A stretch of DNA of 64,000 bases, taken from positions 3,410,001 to 3,474,000 of the forward strand of contig OX377204.1 of assembly GCA_947396885.1 (NCBI GenBank), read 5' to 3'. Positions 45,719-58,100 of the stretch are shown here, piece by piece. Under the pieces are notes generated by a model that did not search any database, was not told where the DNA came from, and saw only the letters and a program-made list of their open reading frames with translations. Source of the stretch: Heligmosomoides polygyrus polygyrus. Taxonomy: Eukaryota; Nematoda; Chromadorea; Rhabditida; Heligmosomidae. Position 1 is the stretch's first letter. Every line of letters begins with the position of its first letter. A program made the translations under genes and the position numbers.

Positions 45719-46030
45719 GGCCAATCTTCAAATTGTCGCCACAATAACCTATAGGAGTAGAAAAGGATGGCGAAAAAACCAAAAAAGAAACAGTTGATCA
45801 ACGCCGTCTTTTATCTTTCTCCCTGGCACAGTGCCCTGGCTAGAGCTTTATCAACAAAACCTCAGTATTACGCTACAACCCCCCCCCCCCAAGTATCAAG
45901 TTCCCCAGCTATTTTTTCAAATGTGCTCCTTTAACCACATTCTCTCAGCATCCGTTTCTTCTGGACGATTTTATTTGCCGTGCGATGTATGCCTTTATAT
46001 CTTACCGTTAGAACGCTCCCTATCTGTCCT

Positions 46031-46039
46031 CCTTTACAG
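46031..46039 (+). promoter_or_regulatory. candidate trans-splice acceptor
   Basis: CCTTTACAG 19 nt upstream of the first candidate ATG of the BRICHOS gene. Nematode genes commonly receive SL1 at such sites. A similar site directly abuts the ATG at 57823. Confidence 0.4.
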
Positions 46040-46116
46040 AACACACTCCAGAAGCTAGATGGCTCGACTGCCATCTGACTTCTTATCACTGGACCAGGAG
46101 CCAAAGTGTCGCACAG
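46040..46116 (+). CDS. candidate first exon of the BRICHOS gene
   Basis: CCTCCTTTACAG ends at 46039, followed by 19 nt and ATG at 46059, the look of an SL1 trans-splice site. It reads [19 protein letters not shown] plus one base, and phase 1 matches the next exon. The donor GTCACG is weak, so confidence is moderate. Confidence 0.45.
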
Positions 46117-49100
46117 GTCACGGTGGGTTCTTTTTTGAATAGCGCTATTTTTGTCCCTATTGATCCTTGATTTCTATTACAACCTCTACACTGTCGCAGA
46201 AAACGACTAGAAATTATAATTGATGCAGACTATAATTATGCTCTCGAAACTTCTTCGAATGTTTGAATGGTTTCGAATGCCACGAATTTCGAATAGTCGA
46301 ACTCGAATACATTCGAAAAATACGGTTTTTCTAAACATTCGAATTCGAGCACGTTTAAAAAACGCGGTTTTTGAATACTCGAATTCGAATATGCAAATTC
46401 GAATGAAAATCAATAATTCAATAAATCAATCAATAATTCAATAAATCAATAATTCGTGTCTATTTGAATATAGACCATTCGAGTACAGCTGGGGCCGGAT
46501 TCATCAACATTTAAACCCGTGGGTATGCGGAGTATAAGGGGTAGAGGTAAGATAAGAGTCAGGTAGAGAATATGCAAGAGTTAGAGACGCAGGCTTCATC
46601 GTGGGTATCTCTACCCCCTATACCCGCGGGTTAGTCGTTGATGAATCCGTCCCCTGCAGTACAGGCCAAAGGTGAGTGAAAAGTAACTGGCAGGAGGCCT
46701 GCAGTGCCCCTAAATTCGATTTTTTCGATTTTCTTTTGGTTTCTGCTCAAGGTCGTTAAGTCTTCCGTTTTCGGGGTCACATATCTGAGAAGAAAATCAT
46801 CATCCTGCCTATTAGCTGGTAATCACAAGTCTTTGCGTAGGCCAAATGTCCGCCAAACACTACCATACAATGACTTGCCGTGGCTAGCCGATGGACAAGT
46901 CAGTGTTTCATCCTTCACAGGCAAGTCTGATGCCAATTCACCGACTCTGGAGGGATGGAAGGCTTTGTTGGCCTGGGTGAAAAATCCGAACCAGGAACCT
47001 GGTGTCGGATTTGGGCGCGACAGCCGGCACCTCCTCCGACTGAGCTACATAAACGCGTCCGACCTGAACAATATCAAATGTACCTTAGGATCAAATGTAC
47101 AGGCTTACCTCAGCTAATGTGAACGGAAACTGCATATCATACTCTATAGTAAGGCGCTAAGCGATGAGTCATACTATCGATCGGCGCCGCCGCAGAAATT
47201 ATAAAATAAGGTGAAAATTCGGGGGAAAATAGGGGGAAATGGGGGGGGGGGAATACGATAGGAAAGTAGCACAAAATACCCAGACGTCTTCTACGTGCCG
47301 AAGACGTTGTCCAATGTGCCTGGGGATTGGGAAGGCGTGCCGCGGACTTCTTCCGCTAGGGGGGATCATTGAGGGGGACCAGTTCCAATAATGGGAGGCC
47401 GCTTCTACTACTACTATATACTGTACGTACTGTGAGCCTTTGTGTTCCTAGGTAAGGAAAAATACTGTACAAGTAGAGCGGCTAGCTCGACGTGATTGTC
47501 CTTAGCTTAGTGATGTTGCAGCATCGCGCTAAGCGCACAAGTGTGACGGAGCACTTGTTTGCTATAACGTGCCTCCCATTCGAAAGAAATGTACATCTTT
47601 GAAAGTAAGCTGTCACAACGATGTTTTGTTGCGATCAAAACTTCTAGCGCCAGGCGGGACTCGAACCCGCACCTCCCTCTGACCGGGCGGGAATGCTTTA
47701 CGCCATTATACCACCGGCGCCGTTTGATCGAACGCAACATCCACACCTCGTGGGACCGATCAGCACCCACCCGTATCCGGGATGTTGCGTTCGATCAAAC
47801 GGCGCCGGTGGTGTAATGGCGTAAAGCATTCCCGCCCGGTCAGAGGGAGGTGCGGGTTCGAGTCCCGCCTGGCGCTAGAAGTTTTGATCGCAACAAAACA
47901 TCGTTGTGACAGCTTACGACCTCGATACCAGCCGAGTGAGGCTTAAAGAAACTGATTTGAATTGTTTCTTTGAAAGTAATTTCAAATAAAAAACCTGAAG
48001 CAGCAGATTGGCCTAACAAAATAAGGCCAAAGTAACCCCAAAAGCGCTCCAACCTCTTCATGCCCCTGCAGCGGATCAACTCCACATGCATTCCTCAGCG
48101 CTGGCTGTTGTCTAGCCGTTCAACCAGCGCATCGCTCGGCCGGCCAGCCGAGCGATGATGAGCTTATTGCATGCGCGTTAATTAAATATAGAGGTTGCAG
48201 GTTACCTGGCAGTGCCATCGACCACCCACAGCGACGGGGGAAGGCATCGATCCCCGGCTGGCCCGTAATTCCGAGAGCGCACATTTGTTTATCGACACCG
48301 TCACGGCCAGCTGACTGACCTCAGGGTGTCATACACACCGTCCCACCTACCAGCTATGTCCATGTGACGTGGACTGATGGCCTGCGATGGACTCACCTAA
48401 ATACATGGTCCCTATCAGACCGCCGCGATGCTCCGACCGTGCTCAGTGTCAGTCTGGGAACTCTGCTCTCAAGATTTTAATTTATATTTTAATCAATTTT
48501 TATAATTATTCAATAAATAATTATTTATATACATTTTCACGTTAAATGGACATTCTTCTAAGCTAGCCTAAAACTTTTCAAATCAAAGCAAACCCTCCAA
48601 ATCGAAATGAATTTTCTCTACATTAAATTGGAGACTCTTCAAAGAGCTTAAAATAAATGTTGTTCAAGGAAAGTTTTAGTATGACTTGATTTGAAGTTTC
48701 AGTTTATCTATCCAATAAATTTTAATGTTTTTCAACATTTTTTGACTAAAAATAATGATTTAAAGCTTGTTTCATAGAACATGAAGGCTACGATTTTTTG
48801 GTGCCAAGAAGAGATTCCGCCGTACCCTCTTCCAAGACGCCGCGATTTTTGTTCGATTGATAGCAGAATTTCTGTTTGCATGGAGTTCGGCACCTGTTAA
48901 CGAAAAAACAAAAACAATTGCAAAGAATAGACATATCCTCACTTTCATGGTTTATGCAAATGGCGACTACGGTATTCATCAAGTAAAACTTGCGGCAAAC
49001 AGTTTAGATGCATGGCGCGATCTGATCTTTTAATGCGTCATATGATTGTCTTTTCGCCATGCTTTAAGACTAATTTGAATTTATTGTTTTTCTCTAAAAT

Positions 49101-52100
49101 AAGAATTTATCAAAATCAGTACACTTATTGGGCAGGTGAACTGTTTGAGGGGCAGATGAAAAAAAAAATTGGGGCAGATGAACTAAAAATTTCTAAGAAT
49201 GTTTTTCCAAATTTTTCTTGAAGAAAATTTATTCTTCCAGTTCTACTGAGTCTGTAGTTTAACTTGCCTAAAGGTCATTTCAATTTGAAAGAGTTCGCTT
49301 TGACTTCAAATGTCTTAAATTTAGCTTTAAAGAGTGTCCAATTTAATTTGAAAAGTGTCCGATTTGACTTGAAATTTGTTCAATGCTGTATGAAATTAGC
49401 ATATATTGCGGTTCATTTTGCTTCATTTCAGATTTACCAATGACTTCAGCTCACATCTTAGTACGGGGCATCACGAAAATTCTCTTGATATTCAGGCCCA
49501 CCACCTGCTTACCGTACTGCGAGCGGTACAGTAACCGAGACCGACACATGGAGCGATTACTCGGGATCATCAGGTAAGTCTTTAACTTGAGCGGATTCAC
49601 TTGTATACAAATTTTGGTACTAGTCGTTAATGTGGCCTACATGGGAAGGTAGAAGCCCGCCAGCCAATCAAAGAGCATCGACGGACTGCTGCCCACATTA
49701 ACGACTAGTACCGATTTTTTCAAAATAAATCTTATTGTTCAAGGACTCGGTAAACGTCGAACCAGCTGGGTGAATCTAGTCGAGTCTGACGAGAATCTCA
49801 ACAAGCACAAAGTGAACTGCTATCCGAAGGTTAAACAGGTACGGTTTGAATGACTAGTGTCTGGTCTCTTTCTATTATTTTAGGCTTATTTCAGCTAATG
49901 TCAGCTATTCCACTTAACCAGCTCCTTTACCTTTTGTCCAGGTTATGCACAAAGTAGTCCTGTTAGAATTTCAGATGGTTTATGATATTTTCATGCATAT
50001 TTGGCTACCGTAACGGTTCGATTGAAATTTGTTTTCTTATTGATTGCATTTCCGTTCTTGAATCTTTGGTTTAAAATTTATTGGAATCCAGGAAGGTGTT
50101 AATCCAGCAAAGAGATTCGGCTAATTTGGAAGAAGGAGAAGAATCACTCAAGCCTTGTCAACCTATTTCTTGAGTTTCAGTTTTCAGTTCATTGGAATAA
50201 GAACTGCATTTAGACAGTCATTCTGGATTGTTCCGTGAAATCGCGCTCATACTTTGAATCATATTGACTACGTCTCCGTCGTTATATACGTCGACTTCTA
50301 GCTAATAACGACCTTCCAATGCCACCTCTCGCACAGGATAAAGGATAAACGGTAGAAAATTATGTAAACTGATCCCTGCTTGGAATACGCCATGCCCTCT
50401 ACTTTTAGGCGACATCGTAGGGACCGTTTGATAGTGTTTTTGGCCGATACCGTGACTTGCTGTAACCAGCCGATGGACAACTAGCTCCCACAGAACAACT
50501 CTAGAACTTTGACCCAGGATGGATTTGGGAGGAAAGCTTCGCTGGCCTGATGGTACTCAAACCTTGAATCAATTTTGAGCAGGCGAGGCTTGAGTCTCCT
50601 CCGACCGAGCTACACGCCTCCTCTTTCCCCGTAAAGAACAGTTTGGATGCACTAACCGGCATCTTCTTGAAATTGACACCAGGCTGTTGATATGGTCGAA
50701 CGAATCAGTAGCTTCCACTTCTGCAAAAAAATAGGTTGACTTTTCTGTGCTACTTCTGCGTTTCTGGTTCTCTACTCTACTTCACTCCATTAGCTTCAAG
50801 CTACTACCCGTGTCGCATATGCGAAGCAATGCTCCGTTCTCCCCGCGCAAATCAACTCCTTGATCCCCATCGACCGGCCTGGTCCTATTACCGCGGCGGT
50901 GCCGAATCGGGCAGTTCGTCACTTCGTCGCTTCGTGACTTCGTCGTATTTTCGTTGTCCGCTTCGTCTTCTGCGACCCCCTTCCGGTAGAATTCCCCATT
51001 TGTAGAGGTCAGATACTTTAAATTATTAAACCCCTGCGAGTTAGTACATCTTCAGTTCAGTGATAAATGTGCTATTAGTTCACACCGGCAAAGGGAGCCT
51101 AGTCCATAGAATCTCATCGTCAGCCTTCCCTACATAATGGACGCGTGTAGCGCAGTCGGAGGAGGCGCGACCGTCGCGTGCCCCCGATACCAGGTTCCTG
51201 ATTCGGATCTCCCGCCCAGGCCAACCAAGCCTTCCATCCTTCCGGGGTCGGTGAATTGGTACCAGACTTGTCTGGGAGGGATAAAGCGCTGACTTGTTCA
51301 TCGGCTGGCCAACGCAAGTCATTGTATGGCCAAATACGCATTCAACTCGCCTCTACGACATCCCGTAGAAGTAGAATGCGCTGGCGCATCCCAGAAGGGA
51401 TTGAGTAACGCCGTCCTTTATCCTTTTATTATACATAATAAAACTTGGTAAAACGTTTTGTTGATTCTCGATTGGTGTTCCAATTCATACCTGAAATGTT
51501 TGTTATCGAGGCTATTGTGCTATTATTCTTGAGTCCACCGAATGCAACAACCCGGCCTGTATTCGTGTTTGAGCTCTCTGCTTCGAAGACGATTTCTGAA
51601 TGTTTTTCTGACGTGCAGTAGCATCACAGAAAAAGATTTTCACTCAAAAATTGGCATCCATAATATCATTCATAAGGAAGACTCGTTCCAGTAGCCACTA
51701 AAGCGTCCCTATACTTTGGCGACTACTAGGTCGTACTAGGTAGTTTGAAATTCATAGGAATGCTTCGAAACAAGGGAACCTCTCATATTGAGTGCCTTCT
51801 TTGGTCCAGAAAGCTGAATTCGCTGTCATCGTTAGGACAAGCCGAGAAAACGGTAGTAGTTCCACCTAACAAAACCTTAATGACAGAAGAACATAAGAAG
51901 CATACGTAGCGTGAGAGCCACTGCTGAAAGATGTGAGAACTTGAAATTTGCAGAATACAAATTTTCACCCTTATTCGAGGAATAATGCAGTCACGTCTGG
52001 CAAATCTTTCGGTCTCCTTCATGTTTTTCTCGACGATGATGTCCTCTATACCAAAGCATCTTAGCGATGGCTAAAATAATTTTTATTCAAACAAAACATG

Positions 52101-55100
52101 GTATAACTTTTTCTGACTTTTTTTCAACTTTGATTGCTTGAATGAGTGCAATAATTTACAGCAATAACAGCTTAAATTTTGTTTTGAGAATGCAGCAATC
52201 ATACATCGCATTGAAATCAAGGTTGCTTCATGCACTTGAGAAGGTCGCGGCGATTTTTTTTCAGCTGATAGCGAAAATGCTGATTACGTGATGCATCAAA
52301 CTGAGAATATGTGTGTTCTTCGCGGGTTTTCGTTGTATCGTTTACTGTTGTGAAACCTAACGGAAACAGAAATTCTGCTATCGATGGAATGATAATCGCG
52401 CCGTTTTAGACGAGGGCATGGCGCAATCTCTGCTTCGGTACTGCAATTGACCGCCCTTTTTAGATATTCTAGTTTAATGTAGAAAAAGCTCGTTTTAATA
52501 TGAAAGAGTTTGGTTTGGTTTAAAGAGTATCAGACTAGCTTAAAAGATCGTCCAGTTTGATTTGAAAGATGTCCAATTTGATTTGAAGCGTCCAATTTGA
52601 TCTTAAAAGTGTCTAGTTTAATATGAAAAGTGTCCGGTTTGATGTGAAAATTGTATATATGTATACAGACTTTTTAAATACTTTTAAGAAGACTTTTAAA
52701 ACCTTTTGCTTAAATGCATTACTTAACGTAGGTGGTGGGGGTCCTTAGAGCAAATAGAAAGACGTAGTTGCTGCTTTCCCGATTGCTGGAAAGCTGGAAG
52801 TTTTCCTTGTCTTAATGTACAGGGTGGCCCATAAGTCCTGCAACAAAAACATAGGCGTGTGAAAAGGCTAAGAGTATACCAAATTTGGTGCACTTTTAAA
52901 CCATGTTTGCCCATGGTTCGCAGATTATGGTGGAGCGGCATTATTCATAAGGCACCACTCCTGGATTGATAAGAGCCTTCAGATCGAGTGGGTTGCTTTG
53001 CAGCTCGCGTCGCAGCATCTCGTACGGAATTTTATTTCTTATTCGTTCCAAAGAAGATATTGAACAATAGTTTTCCCAGGCTTTATAGAGCAGGACATTT
53101 TCTTTAAGATGGTTAATAAACAAAGACCGAAAATCTAAAGATTCAGAAATTTCACAGCTAGTCTTTCGCAGGTGAAATGTTTGGCGGATGGACTGAGCAC
53201 CGCTACCACGTCCTTTTCTTTTGCTGTTAGAAGATACGCTTTACCAAAATGTGCATTTTGCCTTTAAACAGCCCGATTGAGTTTCCAATACATGGTATTC
53301 TGTTTTTGTTCCCATCAAACGAATATTTTTATTGATTTTCACTCTTTTTACACAAAAACCTAGGGTTGAGGGGCGACATTTTTGAAGATCGTATATGACA
53401 AAAACCTGTCATGCGTGGCAGTTGTTTTTATATCATCAGGTTCCCGCAAAGTAGCATTAAACGCACTATTATTTTGACCTTTCTGGGATCGCTCAACTTT
53501 GAGAAAATTTTCATCAAATCATGCAGAGGCTGAATACACATTTCGGACGACGCGCTCCAACTGCGCTTACAAATTTTTCTCTCTTCTTTCTTCTCCTCAT
53601 AGCTGAGTCTTCTTCTCGCTTGTAGCTTGTAGAACTTTCCTTGTAGTTTTCTAGAAGCTGCATATTGCTTAGTAATAGATTACGCACACGGCTTAATATG
53701 GCATTTGTTCCAGCTGGTTGCTGCATTGTGAATGATCAGAAAATTAATAGCGTTCTTCTACTGTAGTTTAGATCCGTTCATCTAGTGTTCACTTTTGAGA
53801 AGCCTCTGAACTGTCCTACACAACACCATCATACCTTATGTTCAACAACCAATCTTCCGAAATTTAGTCACATCGGAATGGAAGCGCTCCACCACGGGTC
53901 AGAGAAGAATTTTCGGTAGTTTTACGTGAGAGCGCATTACTTTGTAATAAAAGCAGCTACAACCATGACACTTTCCAGAAGTATAGCACTAAGTATATGC
54001 TACATAACAGTTGGTATGCGGTTCTTTGCAATTGGAAAAAGACAACCAATAAGGTCGCCTAATTTTGTTGCAGGACTTATGGGCCACCCTGTATATTCCA
54101 ACTCAGTAACAGTAAGATCGGTTCGTGCGTTTTGGATTGGATATGCCTAGTTGCAGAATACATCCCTCAGAGTTTAAGATTTCTTTGCATCAAATTGAAT
54201 CGATATATTCATCTCGAAATATTTTTCATGTATCTAATCAATACGGTCAATTTATCGCTTAATTGGTTCCAGGCTTCTCATGTCGCTCAGCAGACGCAGT
54301 CACGAGCACCGTCTCAACTCGCGTACATCTCCGATAATTACCACTACAATATAGTAAGTCAGAGAGTAACACACCCTTCTTCCTTATCATTGATCAATGG
54401 TTAAAACTGCTTTTTATAAAATGTAGCACAGCAAGAAGGTTAAGGATAAAGGATGGTGTTAATCTGTCTTTTTGAAATGCGCCACGCATGCTACTTCTGC
54501 GAGATGTCGTGGAGGAGATTTGAATGTGTATTTGGCCATACAATGATTTACGGTGGCCAGCCAATGGCAACCCAGTCAGTTCTTACCAGACAAGTCTGGA
54601 ACCGATTCACTGACCCCCAGAGGTATGGAAGGACTGGTTGGACTGGACGTGAAATCCTAACCAAGATCCTGGAATCTTGAATCAACAGCCGACGCCTCCT
54701 CCGACTGCGCTACCACGCGCTCATATAGCACCTGAACAGCGTTACGTTGTATCATCGCTTTCTACAAGAACTAGATATCTCGGAACAGGAAACGGCTTGA
54801 ACTACAAGCTGTTAGTGTACGTTTCCGTTAGAAATGAGTGTGATTTCACACCACCTAGAGGCGATGTTTTGAATTATTCAATCCATTTTTCAAAATTTTT
54901 TCGTTTTTGGTTGGTTCGACTCCGCGCTTGGGCCGGCCTTGTCGTTCATCCCTACAATGGTGATTTATTTGATGACGCCCTTCTCTGGTCTGAAGCAAGT
55001 TCTGGGGCTGGATTCGTCAACCGCTTGCCACCCTCTAACGGTGAAAATACCGGCAAACCTCCTGATATGACATTCATCGGCATCAGCTTTGCCGGTATTT

Positions 55101-58100
55101 TCACCGTTAGAGGGAGGTAAGCGGTTGATGAATCTGGCCCCTGATTGATATAGCGATATTAAGCACAGGAGCTGCATCACTTTCCAAACTCGCTTCGCCC
55201 TTCTTTCAACTGATTCATATATGTATCAACCATCATTCAAGGTCATCTCGTAGTGGTTTCCTCTATTGTTCGGCTTAGCCTGACTTTCGGATTCCAGGTG
55301 CTGAAGACAGCGCATCGCCATGTAGTTGACTGCTATGAGGTGTTTATTTGCATAGGGCTCACAGCGACTGACCGGAAATCCCCGTCGCTGTCGTGCCCCC
55401 AATCGTAACACACCGTCTACCCACCAAAATTGCCAAACAAAGGGATTTCGTGTAGTTAAGAGCTGCGCGACGGCCACCACAAGACTCATCACTGCTGTGG
55501 GGGTAGTCTAGCAGAACACCTCCACGAAGAATGGTACATAGAGCATAAAGGTCTAATGGTATGAAAAATATCCTCATTAGAAAGGAAAACCTGTCCAGAT
55601 TACTGGAAATCGGAAATTTCAAAAAAATACCCAAAGGACAAAGAATAAAGCACGGCGTGAAACAATTTCCGTTTGGGATGCGCCACACATTCTACTTCTC
55701 CGGAATGTCGTGCAGGCGGTTTGCATGCGTGTTTGGCCATACTATGACTTGCGGTGGCCACCCGATAAGCAAGTCAACACTTTGTCCATCCCAGACAACT
55801 CTGGGATCAATTCACTGACTCCGGAGGAGCAGAAGGCTTGGCCTGGGCGGGAGCAAAAACATGGTTTCGGTTGGATGCAACAGCCGGCACCTCCCCCGAC
55901 CGCGCTACAAGCGCTTTCTTTTATACCATTTTAGTTGAAATTCAACGTTTTTCAAACCAAATTCAACGTTTTTCAAACCAAATTCAACGTTTTTTCAAAC
56001 CAAATTCAACGTTTTTCAAATCAATTTCAACGACCTTTAAGTCAAATTTCACGTCTTCTTTGCAAGTTCAATGATTACTTCTTCTCAAAAAATTCCAGCA
56101 TGTCAAAAAGGATATCCAACAAAAATTTGAACGATTTCGCCTTCCCTACTACTAACTGTTAGAAAATTAGAACTATTTTTTAAAAGAGAAAAATTAGAAC
56201 TGAGGGCTAACCATCATTCAAAAGAAGGAAATTATACTAGAAATTCTAGTAGAATTGATTTTTAAGGAAGAAAATTATAACTGAAGGCTATACAACAGAA
56301 AAAGGCTATCCAACGAAAATTAGAGCTATTTGGTCTTCTCTACTATTGGAACTGTGAGAAAATTAGAACGATTTTGCCTTCTCTACTAGGATAAGGATAA
56401 AGGATAAAGGACGGCGTTACTCAATCCCTTTTGGGATGCGCCACGCATTCTACATCTACGGGATGTTGTGGAGGCGACATGAATGCGTATTTGGCCATAC
56501 AATGACTTGCGGTGGCCAGCAGATGAACAAGTCAGCGCTCTATCCTTCCCAGACAAGTCTGGTACCAATTCACCGACCCCCGAAGGGTGGAAGGCTTAGT
56601 TGGCCTGGGCGGAAAATCCGAACCAGGAACCTGGTATTGGGTGCACGCGACAGTCGACGCCTCCTCCAACTGCGCTACGCACGTCCCTTCTCTACTAATT
56701 CGAACTACCATGCTTCGCCTTCTCGACGATTCGCCTTTCGTTTTCACAGGTTGATAATGCTTCGTGCAGTGTTCTCATTGAGACCAGCAGTCTGAGCAGC
56801 TTCGTGTGTGGTCCTTCCGTCGATGAGCACCACCTTGACTAGGATCTCCTTCTGACCCCGAGACACTCGACTGTATCGGCCGCGTCGCTGGCTTTGTTGA
56901 ACGTCTTGTTGATCGTTGCTTATGTTGCCTGCAAACTTGGCAAATCGCCCAATGACAAGAAAAAGTGGAGAGGTCCGTTTATGTGATACGGGAGAAGATT
57001 CCAGAAGAACGTTGAATTTGATCTGAAAACGTTGAATTTGGTTTGAAAATGGTATATGAGGCGAGAAACTAGTACCTCCTTCCAGAATCGTACGTACGTA
57101 GATTTAATACACTTTGACCAAAATCACGCGGCCGGCCAGTCATAAGAAACTCTCACTTCATAGCAAGTAGCACCAGAGAACTTCTGGTCTGCGAAAGCGC
57201 CCGCTTCACCTTTTCTCACATTTTTGACTCAAACTCAATCACCGACGAATTCATAAAAGTCGATTGCGGATAGAATTACAGACCTATTCAGAAATTTCGA
57301 ATCCTAGCTTAAATAGGTCAAAGCGTTTTTGGCCATCTTTTTTTGAGAGCAAAACCTGCACCGGACGGGATCCGATCCCAAGCACCTAGTCTTTACATGA
57401 CTACATCGTTCTACATCCTCGATATTCCAAGAATACATGAGTTTAAAGCATTCCGATTTAAAAAAAAAACCATTATTTCCCGAATATTTTCGTCTTTTTC
57501 CTGTTTACCTCCAAAGTCCACTCCTTGGAGCGTGTAGTGCAGTCGGAGGAGGTGCTGGCTGTCGCGTGCACCCGATAGCAGATTCCTGGGGGCGGAATTC
57601 GTGCCCAGACCAACCGAGGTTCCATCCTACCGGGGTCGGTGAATTTTCACCAAACTTGTCTGGGAAGGGAAAGCGCTGATTTGTTAATCTCTGACCACCG
57701 CAAGTCATTGTATGGCCAAAGACGTAGTCTAATCGCCAAAGAAGTAGAATGCGTGGCGCATCCGAACAGGAATTGAGTAACGCCGTTCCTTATCTTTTAT
57801 TTGAATTCCACTACTCTTTCAGATGAGTAGCGCCCAAGCACTGCCGCTGAAAGCAGCACCGATGCCGGCTGGCACATTGCCACCGGGTTCGGTGGCACAG
57901 TCGCGGACGCCATCGGTGGTGATGGCGCCGATCGTTGTGGCCCAGCCACAAGCTGGACCACTGCCGTTGAAGAAGCGAAATCGACTGCAGGAATGGAGAG
58001 CCAGGTATGGTCGTCGCCTTGCCAGTAAACCCATCTTCAGCATCCTCGATTAAAGCTGGAACTTCTGTTATAAGAAGAAGAAGCCAATTTTTCGGATCTG

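Noticed and set aside
47802..47875. Functional tRNA gene (GGT anticodon)
   Set aside because: C instead of U before the anticodon, a mismatch in the anticodon stem, and location in a repeated palindrome make a tRNA-derived repeat more likely.
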